In this document: positions 8,291 through 16,723 of the stretch, one piece after another
Layout: each line of letters begins with the position of its first letter
Position numbering within the stretch: position 1 is the stretch's first letter
Source: UBA8752 sp049610565
Lineage (GTDB): Bacteria; Bacteroidota; Bacteroidia; Flavobacteriales_D; Sanyastnellaceae
DNA: 49,968 nt
Assembly: GCA_049610565.1 (NCBI GenBank)
Contig: JBMYZR010000010.1
Coordinates: 1-49,968, forward strand
Direction: 5' to 3'
Notes under the pieces: model-generated
Databases searched by the model: none
Seen by the model: only the letters and a program-made list of their open reading frames with translations
What the model was told of the DNA's origin: nothing
Made by a program: the position numbers and the translations under genes

Positions 8291-10730
8291 CGGTGGCCCG
8301 GTCCTGTTCGGCTGGTTGGCCGCGCTGTGCATGTTGCCCGGACTGCTGTCCGCCCAGGTCATCGAGGTCAAGGACGAGGAGGGAAATCCGGTACCGGCAG
8401 CGGTCATCCGCAACGATGCCGGAACGGCCAGGATGACCGACCTCGACGGTCGGCTGACGCTCGATAGCCTCATTCGCCAGGGAGACACCCTCGAAATCCG
8501 GAGCCTCGGCTTTGGGACGCAGTCCATGGCGATGCCCCAACGCGAGCTGGACGTTCAGGTGGAGCTGGCCCCGTCCTCGGTGAACCTCTCCGAGGTGGTG
8601 GTGGCCACGGCCGACGTCGCGCGCCACAGGATGGGGGCGGAGACGGTAAGCCGGATTTCCGCCCGGGCCATCGCGCAGGAAGTGCCCGCCAACGCGGCCA
8701 CCCTGCTGCGCGAATCCGGACAGGTCATGGTCCAGCAAAGCCAGCAGGGGGGTGGGTCGCCCATCCTCCGCGGGTTCGAGGCCAACCGCATTCTCCTGGT
8801 GGTCGATGGGGTGCGGCTCAACAACGCCATCTACCGGAGTGGCCACCTGCAGAATGCGATGACGGTCGACCCGTTCGCCGTGAGCGCCGTCGAGGTGCAG
8901 CACGGTCCGGGGTCCGTTCAATTCGGCAGCGATGCGCTCGGCGGGGTCATCCATTACCGGACCCGGAGTCCGGGGTGGAAAGCGGGGAGCCGGGTGCGCG
9001 CACAGGCCGGATTCGGGTCCGCGTCCAGAAGTCCGCTTCTGCACGCGGATGCCGAGGTCACCGGCCGGCGGTGGGCCACATTCACGAGCGTGACGCACCG
9101 TCGTTTCGGGGACCTTCGGATGGGCCGGTGGCGCCTCCATGGGTACGCCGACTGGGGCCTGATTCCGTGGGTGGTCGAGAGTGAGGTCGTGGGCCAGAGC
9201 GTGGTGGACAGGGCGGACAGCAATGCGGTGGTGCACCAGCAACCCGGGACGGGATTCAACCAGACGGATGTCGTTCAGAAGGTCCGGTTCGGCTCCATGG
9301 AACGCCACGTGGAGCTCAACCTCCAGCACAGCACGAGCTCCAACATCCCCCGGTTTGACCGGCTCAACGACGCCGGCTCCGGTGGTGGGCCCAAATGGGC
9401 ACAGTGGGACTATGGCCCCCAGCGCCGCTCCCTGGTCTCCCTCCGGTTCCGCAGCCGGATCGAGTGGCTGGGCAACGTGACCTTCACGCCCTATTGGCAG
9501 CAGATCGGGGAGAGCCGGCTCAAGGCGCGGTTCGGCGCCCAGGAGCGGGAGGTGCAGGAGGAGGACGTCCACGTGGTGGGCGCACAGCTCGACATCGACC
9601 ACCGGTTGGGTCCGTGGACCGTGGCGTACGGCGCCCATTGGGACCACCACCGCGTGCGGTCCGAGGCGTGGATGGAAAACCGGGCGGACGGCCGGCGGCT
9701 GGAGACCGACGTGATGACCCGCTATCCCAACGGCGGCGCCGAGATGGGCTCGGCTTCGGCCTACGGAGGCGTGTTCCGCCGTTGGAACGCCTGGCGGTTC
9801 AACGCCGCCGCGCGGTACACCCGCGGCTGGCTCAACGCGCGGTTCGATCCGTTGCCGGGTTTCCCCCTGCCACTTCCTCCCACAGCCTTCAGCCCGTTCA
9901 CCGAGGTGGGATACAACCGGGGCGCCCTGACGGGGAGCGGGACCGTGCGCTGGCAGGGACACCACCAGTGGGGCGCCCACGCCATGCTGTCCTCCGCATT
10001 CCGCAACCCCAACGTGGACGATGTGGGCAAGGTGCGGGCCAAGGATGGGTTCGTGATCGTGCCCGCAGACAGCTTGCGTCCGGAGCGTTTGTGCAGTGCT
10101 GAAGTTGGGGGGTTCTGGCGCACCCGGGACCACCGCTTCACGATCCAGGCGAGTGGATTCTCCACCCTGCTCGAGGACGCCATCCAGGCCGTGGACACCG
10201 CGTTCACAGCGGAGGGCGGGTCGTTGATCGAGACCCTGGTGGCGGAAGGGGACACCAACCGCATCCAGGTCAACGCCAACATTGGGCGGGCCATCATCCG
10301 GGGGGTGCAAGGGCAGGCCCAATTCCGCGGATCGGACGGCTGGCGGTTCCGGGCGACGCTCAACCTGACCCGTGGACGGGATGCGGAGGGCCGCCCCCTG
10401 TCGCACATTCCCCCTGCTTTCGGCATGGTCACCGCCTCCCATTCCGGCGAATGGCTGACCCTGCGCAGCCACCTTCACTGGAGCGGGTGGAAGCGCGTGG
10501 AGGACTATGGACCGGGCACGACGGACAACCTTGCAGAGGCCACGGCCGATGGCAATCCGGCGTGGTGGACCCTGGGCCTCGATCTGGATGCCCGATTGAC
10601 CGAACGCACGACGCTGAACGTCGGCGTCCACAACGTGCTGGACCGCCACTACAAAGTCTTCGCCTCGGGCATCAGTGCGCCGGGCCTGGACTTCCGATTG
10701 GGTTTGCGCTGGCGGCCGGCGGCCGGGTGA
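8208..10730 (+). CDS. TonB-dependent outer-membrane receptor (haem/haemoglobin-receptor-like)
   Basis: An outer-membrane beta-barrel importer of about 840 residues driven by TonB. Order seen: hydrophobic signal segment (WLAALCMLPGLLSAQ), a carboxypeptidase-regulatory-like beta-sandwich (VIEVKDEEGNPVPAAVI), a plug domain with GGGSPILRGFEANRILLVVD and FGSDALGGVIHYRTRSP, then a barrel ending LGLRWRPAAG. The plug resembles the haemin/haemoglobin/transferrin receptor group, so iron or haem uptake is a reasonable inference, but the substrate is not proven. The start is unclear. ATG 8208 overlaps recO by 83 bp and gives an unusually long arginine-rich n-region; TTG 8316 or a rare ATT at 8286 are alternatives. 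Confidence 0.9.
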   Translation: MCTTSSSTFPRPRRSVRGTSCERSWRIDGGPVLFGWLAALCMLPGLLSAQVIEVKDEEGNPVPAAVIRNDAGTARMTDLDGRLTLDSLIRQGDTLEIRSLGFGTQSMAMPQRELDVQVELAPSSVNLSEVVVATADVARHRMGAETVSRISARAIAQEVPANAATLLRESGQVMVQQSQQGGGSPILRGFEANRILLVVDGVRLNNAIYRSGHLQNAMTVDPFAVSAVEVQHGPGSVQFGSDALGGVIHYRTRSPGWKAGSRVRAQAGFGSASRSPLLHADAEVTGRRWATFTSVTHRRFGDLRMGRWRLHGYADWGLIPWVVESEVVGQSVVDRADSNAVVHQQPGTGFNQTDVVQKVRFGSMERHVELNLQHSTSSNIPRFDRLNDAGSGGGPKWAQWDYGPQRRSLVSLRFRSRIEWLGNVTFTPYWQQIGESRLKARFGAQEREVQEEDVHVVGAQLDIDHRLGPWTVAYGAHWDHHRVRSEAWMENRADGRRLETDVMTRYPNGGAEMGSASAYGGVFRRWNAWRFNAAARYTRGWLNARFDPLPGFPLPLPPTAFSPFTEVGYNRGALTGSGTVRWQGHHQWGAHAMLSSAFRNPNVDDVGKVRAKDGFVIVPADSLRPERLCSAEVGGFWRTRDHRFTIQASGFSTLLEDAIQAVDTAFTAEGGSLIETLVAEGDTNRIQVNANIGRAIIRGVQGQAQFRGSDGWRFRATLNLTRGRDAEGRPLSHIPPAFGMVTASHSGEWLTLRSHLHWSGWKRVEDYGPGTTDNLAEATADGNPAWWTLGLDLDARLTERTTLNVGVHNVLDRHYKVFASGISAPGLDFRLGLRWRPAAG

Positions 10731-10737
10731 AGCCGGC

Positions 10738-10745
10738 TATCTTCG
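10738..10745 (+). promoter_or_regulatory. Putative -7 promoter element of holB (leaderless spacing)
   Basis: TATCTTCG ends 4 nt before the holB ATG. The 11 bases GGCTATCTTCG are identical to those before kbl on the other strand. In Bacteroidota the TAnnTTTG element is centred about 7 nt before the transcript start, so transcription would begin at or next to the start codon. Confidence 0.5.
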
Positions 10746-10749
10746 GGGC

Positions 10750-11880
10750 ATGGCAGAAGGGCTCATGGAGGCGATCGGACAGGACGCGCTGACCCAGCGG
10801 TTGGCGCGCCACGCCGAGGAGGGATCCTTGGCACATGCCATGTTGTTGACCGGTGCCCCCGGCCGCGGAGGCCTGGCATTGGCCCTGAACCTCGCGCGGC
10901 GTCTGCATTGCCAGAACCCCGGACCCGAAGGAGCCTGCGGGGTGTGCCCGTCCTGTCAGCAGCACGACCAGCTCCAGCACCCCGACCTCCATTTCAGCTT
11001 CCCCGTGGCCAAGCCACCCGGCAAGGACAAGTCCTTGAGCAGCGACCAATTGGACGTCTGGCGGGAGACCATCGCGGACATGGGACCGCATTTCGACATG
11101 CAGGACCTCCGCGAGCGCATGGCCCTCGGCAACAAGCAGCCCTTCATTTCGGTGCACGAAGCTGCGGACATCCTGCGGCGCCTGTCGCTGACGGCTCACG
11201 CAGGCGGGTGGAAGGTGCAGGTCATCTGGGGCGCGCACATGATGCGGGTGGACACGGCCAACAAGCTGCTCAAGCTGCTGGAGGAACCGCCCAAGAAGAC
11301 GTTGTTCGTCTTGTTGGCGGACAACACGGAAGCGTTGCTTGCGACCATTCTGTCGCGCACGCAGATTGTGACGGTGCCCCCGATTGCCCCCGATCGGATT
11401 GCCGCCCGCCTGAGGCAGGAAGGGGCGGACGACACGGCCGTGAGTGATGCGGTTGCGCTGTGCGAGGGCGACCTGGCGGTTGCGCGGCGTCTAGTGCGCA
11501 GCGATGCCGCGGAGGAGTTCACGATGTTCGTCGAGTGGATGCGGACCTGCTTTGCCCGAGATGGCCGCAAGGCCGCCGGGATGGCCGACCGGTTCCACGA
11601 CCTTGGCCGCGAGCAGCAGAAGGCTTTCCTCGCCTACGCGCTGCACATGATCCGGCAGTGCATCGTCGGCAATTACGGCGCCGAAAAGGCCGTCCGCCTG
11701 CGGGCTGCAGAACGGGCCTTCGCGGAGAAATTCGCCCCCTACATCCACCACGCCAACATCCTCGACATGCAGTCAGGATTGGAGCGCGCCGCACGGGAAG
11801 TGGCCGGAAACGTGTACGGCCGGACCGTCTTCCTCGATGTGAGCATGCGGATGATGGAACTTCTGCACCGGGCCAAGTAG
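10750..11880 (+). CDS. holB: DNA polymerase III delta' subunit
   Basis: Clamp-loader subunit of the replicative polymerase, 376 residues. The AAA+ fold is recognisable but the P-loop is degenerate (TGAPGRGGLALAL, without GKT/S), as in delta' subunits, which do not hydrolyse ATP. Four cysteines at 54, 63, 66 and 69 (ACGVCPSC) form the zinc module. ANKLLKLLEEPPKKTLFVL and the SRTQ motif of the sensor/arginine-finger region follow. The start ATG 10750 sits directly behind a promoter-like element. The next gene is a PSP1/RicT homologue, an arrangement also found in Bacillus (holB-yaaT), which supports the assignment. Confidence 0.95.
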   Translation: MAEGLMEAIGQDALTQRLARHAEEGSLAHAMLLTGAPGRGGLALALNLARRLHCQNPGPEGACGVCPSCQQHDQLQHPDLHFSFPVAKPPGKDKSLSSDQLDVWRETIADMGPHFDMQDLRERMALGNKQPFISVHEAADILRRLSLTAHAGGWKVQVIWGAHMMRVDTANKLLKLLEEPPKKTLFVLLADNTEALLATILSRTQIVTVPPIAPDRIAARLRQEGADDTAVSDAVALCEGDLAVARRLVRSDAAEEFTMFVEWMRTCFARDGRKAAGMADRFHDLGREQQKAFLAYALHMIRQCIVGNYGAEKAVRLRAAERAFAEKFAPYIHHANILDMQSGLERAAREVAGNVYGRTVFLDVSMRMMELLHRAK

Positions 11881-11953
11881 AGGCCGCTGTGGCCTGCCTA
11901 TCTTTCGAAAGGCACTCCGGAGCGTTCCGGAGGGAAACCGCGAGCAAGGGAAG

Positions 11954-13237
11954 ATGGGCTGTGCATCATGCAGGAAAGGCGAGGACGGCAAGCCGATGGG
12001 CTGCCGGTCCAATGGGAATTGCGGCAACTGCGGTTGCGATGTGATGACCGTGTTCGATTGGCTGGAGGGGGTGCCGATCCCCGAAGGCCAGCGGCCGTTC
12101 GACATCGTGGAGATCCGGTTCAAGCGCAACCGCAAGGGCTACTTCCGCATCGGCCAGGGCCGCCGCGTCCAGACGGGCGATGTCGCCGTGGTGGATGCCA
12201 ATCCCGGTGAAGACATGGGCATCGTGTCCCTGACCGGGGAGTTGGTCCGTGCCCAGATGAAGTCCAAGGGAGTCAAGGACACCCACGAGATCAAACGGGT
12301 CGTCCGCAAGGCGACCATGGAGGACATCACGACCTGGCAAGGCGCCCGGAACCGCGAGGAGGACACCCTGTCGGAAGCCCGGCGGATTGTGGCGGAGCAC
12401 CGGCTCGAGATGAAGCTCGGCGATGTCGAATTCCAGGGGGACGGCAGCAAATGCACGTTCTATTACACGGCTGAGCAACGCGTGGATTTCCGCGAGCTGG
12501 TCCGTGCATTGGCCTCGGCCTTCAAGGTGCGCATCGAAATGCGGCAGATCGGCGCCCGCCAAGAGTCGGCCCGCCTGGGCGGCATCGGCATTTGCGGCCG
12601 GGAGCTGTGCTGCTCGACGTGGCTGACGGATTTCCGCAGCGTGTCGACGGGTGCGGCCCGCTACCAGCAATTGTCCCTCAACCCGCAGAAGCTGGCGGGC
12701 CAATGTGGCAAGCTCAAGTGCTGCCTCAATTTCGAGCTCGACCAGTACAAGGAGGCGGTGGCCCAGTTTCCCCCACCGAGCACGAAGCTGCACACGAGAA
12801 AAGGCAAGGCCGGCCACTTCAAGACCGACATTTTCGGCGGGAAGATGTGGTTCCAGTACTTCGATGAGCCGGGGGCTTCCCCTGTCCCCATCGAACTCGA
12901 GGACGTCCGCGAGATCATGGCCATGAACGAGCGCGGGGAGAAGCCCGACGATCTGACCGGATATGCCGTGCAGGTGGAGGCGGCTCCGGAGGACGCGCTG
13001 TTTGGCGATGTGGTCGGACAGGACGACCTGAACCGGTTCGACCGGCCCTCGGGTCGGCGCCGCAAGGGAGGCGGATCCCGCAGGAAGGGCGACCGTGGTC
13101 AGGGCGGAGGTCCGAAGGCCTCAGCCGGTGGCGCCAATCAAGCGGCCAAACCAGGCGCTTCGGGCGCTTCGGCGGAGGGGAATTCCGGGCGGCGGAGAAA
13201 GAAGCGCCGGAACCGAAAGGGCCCCGCCAAGTCATGA
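11954..13237 (+). CDS. ricT: PSP1-domain protein, RicT/YaaT-like
   Basis: A 427-residue cytoplasmic protein with a PSP1 domain. In Bacillus the homologue RicT (YaaT) works with RicA and RicF in RNA maturation and phosphorelay control; the role in Bacteroidota is not established. A cysteine-rich N-terminus (C3, C6, C17, C23, C26, C28) precedes the PSP1 core, which has the GICGRELCCSTWL and GQCGKLKCCLNFE cysteine motifs. The last 70 or so residues are a low-complexity Gly/Arg/Lys tail suited to nucleic-acid contact. A TATCTTTCG element at 11899-11907 may give it its own promoter. Its stop overlaps the gldH start (ATGA). Confidence 0.9.
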   Translation: MGCASCRKGEDGKPMGCRSNGNCGNCGCDVMTVFDWLEGVPIPEGQRPFDIVEIRFKRNRKGYFRIGQGRRVQTGDVAVVDANPGEDMGIVSLTGELVRAQMKSKGVKDTHEIKRVVRKATMEDITTWQGARNREEDTLSEARRIVAEHRLEMKLGDVEFQGDGSKCTFYYTAEQRVDFRELVRALASAFKVRIEMRQIGARQESARLGGIGICGRELCCSTWLTDFRSVSTGAARYQQLSLNPQKLAGQCGKLKCCLNFELDQYKEAVAQFPPPSTKLHTRKGKAGHFKTDIFGGKMWFQYFDEPGASPVPIELEDVREIMAMNERGEKPDDLTGYAVQVEAAPEDALFGDVVGQDDLNRFDRPSGRRRKGGGSRRKGDRGQGGGPKASAGGANQAAKPGASGASAEGNSGRRRKKRRNRKGPAKS

Positions 13238-13716
13238 GATGGCACCGAGCCATCCGACGCCTTTTGTGGCCGGTCATGTTGGCGCTGGTCCTGATGGGCT
13301 GTGGGCCCGCACCCGTGTCGTCGGATGCCGTTGACCTCAATCCCGAAGGGTGGTCCGCCGCGGACACGGCGGTCATGGCGTTCTCCGTGGACAATCCAGA
13401 CCACCGACACGACCTCCAATTCGGATTGCGTCACGGGGAAGAGTACCCCTTCTCAAACCTGTACCTCTTCGTTGAATTGGAGTATCCAAATGGCCGCACG
13501 CTGACCGATACGCTCGAGTGTCCGTTGGCCGCTGCGGATGGGCGATGGTACGGAGAGGGACGGCGCTGGATCGATCACCGCATCGGATACAAGCGCGGTG
13601 TGGCGTTCCCCCTCGAGGGCGACTACACCCTCCGGGTCGTGCACGCCATGCGACAGGATCCCCTGCCGGGCATAGCGGAATTGCGGTTTTCGCTGTTTGA
13701 CGTCACGGCCCCCTGA
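13234..13716 (+). CDS. gldH: Gliding motility lipoprotein GldH
   Basis: A 160-residue lipoprotein with a basic n-region, a hydrophobic stretch and a lipobox LMGC (C23). The body carries segments familiar from GldH: YPFSNLYLFVELEYPNGRT, DTLECPLAAADGRWYGEG and the AMRQDPLPGI region. GldH is required for gliding in Flavobacterium and is widespread in non-gliding Bacteroidota, probably with a more general envelope role. Translation is coupled to the ricT-like gene through an ATGA overlap; the order PSP1-gldH is a recurrent Bacteroidota arrangement from family knowledge. LspA at 2206 would process it. Confidence 0.9.
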   Translation: MRWHRAIRRLLWPVMLALVLMGCGPAPVSSDAVDLNPEGWSAADTAVMAFSVDNPDHRHDLQFGLRHGEEYPFSNLYLFVELEYPNGRTLTDTLECPLAAADGRWYGEGRRWIDHRIGYKRGVAFPLEGDYTLRVVHAMRQDPLPGIAELRFSLFDVTAP

Positions 13717-13720
13717 ACCC

Positions 13721-13739
13721 GGGCGCAAACGAGGCGCCC
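13721..13739. terminator. Possible bidirectional terminator between gldH and the rhodanese gene
   Basis: Inverted repeat GGGCGC-7 nt-GCGCCC, 4 nt past the gldH stop and 37 nt past the stop of the convergent rhodanese gene. There is no T-run on either side, so it would be a weak or Rho-assisted terminator. Confidence 0.35.
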
Positions 13740-13776
13740 AACCCGTTGCACTGGACCGTTTGTCGTCTGGCGGGAG

Positions 13777-14265
13777 TCAGTCGCGGGCGGGAAGTGCCAC
13801 CGGGTCGGCGTTGGACACGTCCCGGCCCGCATCCTCCCAGCCGTAGAATCCTCCGCGCAGGTTGTAGAGTTCTCGGAACCCGGCCTTCTTCATCTTGATC
13901 ATCGCGTCCTCGCTGCGGCCACCGGCGGCACAGTACACGGCAATCGGCCGGTCCTTGGGCAGGGCGAAGGCCCGTTCCTCGAAGTCGTCTTCGAGGAAAT
14001 CGAGGAAGGCCGCCCCCGGAATGTGGCCCTGTTCCCATTCCTGGTCCGTGCGGACGTCGATGAGCAGGAGGTCAGGACGGTCGGCCATGAGGGCCAACAG
14101 TTCGGCATCGCTGATGTCCCGGGCCACGGCGCTTCCGGGCTGTTGAGCCTCCGTGGCCGCATCAGCGGTTGGCTCCGTCTGGCAGGCGAAGGCGGTCAGG
14201 GCGAGGGCGAGAAGGCCAGTCAGGATCAAGCCAGGCCTGTGGAGGGGGGAATCGGGTCGACGCAT
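13777..14265 (-). CDS. Secreted or lipid-anchored rhodanese-domain protein
   Basis: A 162-residue single-domain rhodanese exported to the periplasm. The N-terminus is hydrophobic and ends at C28 (LALTAFAC), a near-lipobox whose -2 residue F is unusual, so lipid anchoring is likely but unsure. The rhodanese fold spans about 48-155, with the DVRTDQEWEQGHIPGA segment and the active loop CAAGGRS, catalytic C112. The loop length fits sulfur transfer rather than phosphatase homologues. It is divergent from the M43 protease gene, and a TAATTTCG element lies 4 nt before its ATG. The substrate cannot be inferred from neighbours. Confidence 0.88.
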   Translation of the reverse strand: MRRPDSPLHRPGLILTGLLALALTAFACQTEPTADAATEAQQPGSAVARDISDAELLALMADRPDLLLIDVRTDQEWEQGHIPGAAFLDFLEDDFEERAFALPKDRPIAVYCAAGGRSEDAMIKMKKAGFRELYNLRGGFYGWEDAGRDVSNADPVALPARD

Positions 14266-14269
14266 GCAA

Positions 14270-14277
14270 CGAAATTA
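14270..14277 (-). promoter_or_regulatory. Putative -7 element of the rhodanese gene
   Basis: TAATTTCG on the minus strand, 4 nt before the ATG: the same spacing as the holB element, implying a transcript starting at or near the start codon. Confidence 0.5.
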
Positions 14278-14349
14278 CCTCAGCCCTGTTTCTTCCTTGC
14301 GGAGGGCCCACCCATGGACCCTGCTTTGGAGCAGGCCCGTGGTCCGGAG

Positions 14350-14357
14350 TACCTTGC
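14350..14357 (+). promoter_or_regulatory. Candidate -7 element of the M43 protease gene
   Basis: TACCTTGC, 17 nt before the ATG. A similar TATTTTGC lies 17 nt before the YfiR-like gene. The match to TAnnTTTG is partial. Confidence 0.3.
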
Positions 14358-14374
14358 CTTCCCCTGCAGAGATC

Positions 14375-16477
14375 ATGAAGCACAACCGATTCCGCCCTGT
14401 GTGGAGCTCCGCGCTCCTCGTTTTGTTCTTGGGTGTCGCCTCCACGGCTTCGGCCCAGGCACCGCTCCCCTGTGGTCAGGTGGAGGCCCAGGCCGCCTTC
14501 GACGCGGCCCATCCCGAGGAAGCCGAAACCCGGGCTGCCCGGGAGGCCGAGGTGCGGGCTTCGGCGTCCGAACTCCTCCAACGCGGCGGCGAGGACAACG
14601 AGCTCTACACCATTCCCGTGGTGTTCCATGTCATCCACGACAACGGCCCCGAGAACATCAGCAACGAACAGATTTTCGACGCGATGGAGGTCCTGAACCG
14701 GGACTTCCGCCTGATGAATTCGGACACCGCCCAAATCGTGGCCGGGTTCGTGGACATCGCTGCAGACGTCGACGTGGAATTCCGCCTCGCCAAGCGCGAC
14801 CCGAGCGGGAACTGCCATTCGGGCATCAACCGCATCCAGAGCGATTTGACTTACGAGGGCACCAATGAGATGAAGCAGCTCATCAACTGGCCCCGGGAGA
14901 GCTACATGAACGTCTACGTGTGCGCCGAGGCCGCAGGGGCAGCCGGCTACACGAATTACCCCTCCGAGTGGGGCGCCAACACCGACGGCATCGTCCTCAA
15001 GCACGAGTACGTCGGCAGCATCGGAACCAGCAACCCCTACCGCAGCCGGACCCTCACCCACGAGTGCGGTCACTGGCTCAACCTGCCCCACACGTGGGGC
15101 AGCTCCAACAACCCCAACGAGGCGGACAACTGCCAGGTGGACGACGGCGTGGAGGACACCCCCCTGTGCCTAGGCAGCCCGGTCGGGTTCTGCGACCTCG
15201 AGCGGACCACATGCGGATCGCTGGACAACGTCCAGAACTACATGGAATACAGCTACTGCAGCCGGATGTACACCCTGGGCCAGCGCGCCCGGATGCGGGC
15301 GGCGTTGAACAGCAACGTGGCGGACCGCAACCAGCTCTGGACCCCGAACAACCTCGACCAGACCGGCGTGTTCGAGGAGGAGCTGCTGTGCAGCGCCGAG
15401 TTTGCGGTGGACCGCATCGAGGTCTGCATCGGCGAGGAGATTCAATTCACCGACCAGAGCTTCTTCGGCATCGAAAACTGGTCCTGGAACTTCGGGGACG
15501 GAACGGTGCTGGAGGGCAGCGTGGACAGCCTGCACCGCAATCCAATCCACCAATACGCCGAGGCCGGTGAGTTCGAGGTCTACCTGACGGTGTCCAACGG
15601 GGGCGGGTCCATCACCTCCTTGGACCCCGTGGTCATTACCGTGATGGACAATGGCATGCTCCCCGCCGCTTGGCAGGAGAGCTTCGAAGCCGGCGTCGGA
15701 CCGTGGGCGGACGACCAATGGGACGTCCAGGCGCTGTCCGGCTACCCCTGGCAGATCCGGTCCACCACCGGGTATTCCGGAGCCCGTTCGCTGTACGTGC
15801 GGAACCGCAACAACGAGAGCGGAGACATCACCCGCATCACGAGTTCGACCTACAACGCGGAGGACATGGCGGCCGTGCTGATCGGCTACAAATACGCCTA
15901 CAGCCACCGCACGACCGGTGAAACGGACGACCGCCTGAAGCTGCAGGTCAGCCGGGATTGCGGCGAGACGTGGAACACCCGTCAATTCCACCGCGGCTTG
16001 ATTGACCTGGCCACGGCGCCGGACCACGGCGGCAATTTCTATCCCTCCGGACCCGAAGAGTGGGCCGGCCACATCGAGGAAGTGGACAACGCGCTCTACA
16101 TGGTGCCCAACCTCCGCGTGCGGTTCGAGTTCGAGTCCAAGGGCGGCAACAACGTCTTCCTGGACGACATCAACGTGTACGGCGTGGATTCGCTGGGCAA
16201 CGTGGTCGGTCTGGACCCGGTCATCGATGCCGTGCAGCCCACGCTGGTGGCCTTCCCGAACCCCAGTTGGGGCACCGTCACGGTGCAGGCCATGTGGGCG
16301 GGAGGCGATGCCCGGCTCCTTCTCCGGGATGCCACGGGCCGACTGGAGCGCGACATTCCCATGAACGGCATTCAGGGCCGGACCCTCCAGCTCGAAGGAC
16401 TCACGCAGGGGGTGCACCTCCTGGAATTGCGGGCTGGCGACCGCCGCGAGGTCATCCGCCTCGTGGTCGCCGAGTGA
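14375..16477 (+). CDS. Secreted M43 (pappalysin-like) metalloprotease with PKD and T9SS sorting domain
   Basis: A 700-residue extracellular zinc protease. A signal peptide (ending near TASAQ) precedes a propeptide-like stretch and the catalytic domain with HECGHWLNLPH: ligands H229, H233 and H239 and catalytic E230. A methionine turn, NYMEYS, follows. Then come a PKD-like domain (about 340-425; SWNFGDGT), a jelly-roll-like region and a C-terminal domain from about 620 (VAFPNPSWGTVTV) with the pattern of type IX secretion sorting signals. It is therefore probably exported through the T9SS and anchored or released at the surface. Start ATG 14375 is chosen because the signal peptide begins there. 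Confidence 0.92.
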   Translation: MKHNRFRPVWSSALLVLFLGVASTASAQAPLPCGQVEAQAAFDAAHPEEAETRAAREAEVRASASELLQRGGEDNELYTIPVVFHVIHDNGPENISNEQIFDAMEVLNRDFRLMNSDTAQIVAGFVDIAADVDVEFRLAKRDPSGNCHSGINRIQSDLTYEGTNEMKQLINWPRESYMNVYVCAEAAGAAGYTNYPSEWGANTDGIVLKHEYVGSIGTSNPYRSRTLTHECGHWLNLPHTWGSSNNPNEADNCQVDDGVEDTPLCLGSPVGFCDLERTTCGSLDNVQNYMEYSYCSRMYTLGQRARMRAALNSNVADRNQLWTPNNLDQTGVFEEELLCSAEFAVDRIEVCIGEEIQFTDQSFFGIENWSWNFGDGTVLEGSVDSLHRNPIHQYAEAGEFEVYLTVSNGGGSITSLDPVVITVMDNGMLPAAWQESFEAGVGPWADDQWDVQALSGYPWQIRSTTGYSGARSLYVRNRNNESGDITRITSSTYNAEDMAAVLIGYKYAYSHRTTGETDDRLKLQVSRDCGETWNTRQFHRGLIDLATAPDHGGNFYPSGPEEWAGHIEEVDNALYMVPNLRVRFEFESKGGNNVFLDDINVYGVDSLGNVVGLDPVIDAVQPTLVAFPNPSWGTVTVQAMWAGGDARLLLRDATGRLERDIPMNGIQGRTLQLEGLTQGVHLLELRAGDRREVIRLVVAE

Positions 16478-16723
16478 TGCACAGCACGGAGGGGAGGGTT
16501 GACTCCCGGCTCTCCGATGTCCCCACCGCCGGTTCCGTGTGCAATTTGGATTGAAGGAAGGAAGGCAAGTGGATGGACCGCGCTGGCGGTCAAAATCTGT
16601 GTGCAGGGGGAGCTTTGGATGAGGACATCGGGGAGACTGTTGGGATTGCCCCACAATCACCGACCGAGCACGGCCTCGCGGAGTGACGGATGTCACACCC
16701 GGACGGGCAATCCGTCATGATGC
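16478..16723. other. Structured convergent intergenic region
   Basis: 246 nt between the convergent M43 protease and ClC genes with no credible gene. It holds several hairpins: an interrupted CGGAG/GGGAG...CTCCC/CTCCG stem (16487-16516), GACCGC-GCTG-GCGGTC (16576-16591), and a 9-bp inverted repeat GGATTGCCC/GGGCAATCC (16643-16651 and 16705-16713) enclosing GTGAC-GGAT-GTCAC (16683-16696). GACGG-GCAAT-CCGTC (16702-16716) would compete with the outer helix. None has a T-run. They could be Rho-assisted terminators or a small RNA. Confidence 0.4.

Noticed and set aside
8046..10649. Minus-strand open frame of 867 codons opposite the TonB-dependent receptor
   Set aside because: His/Arg/Pro-rich composition without motifs; a GC-driven shadow of the receptor gene.
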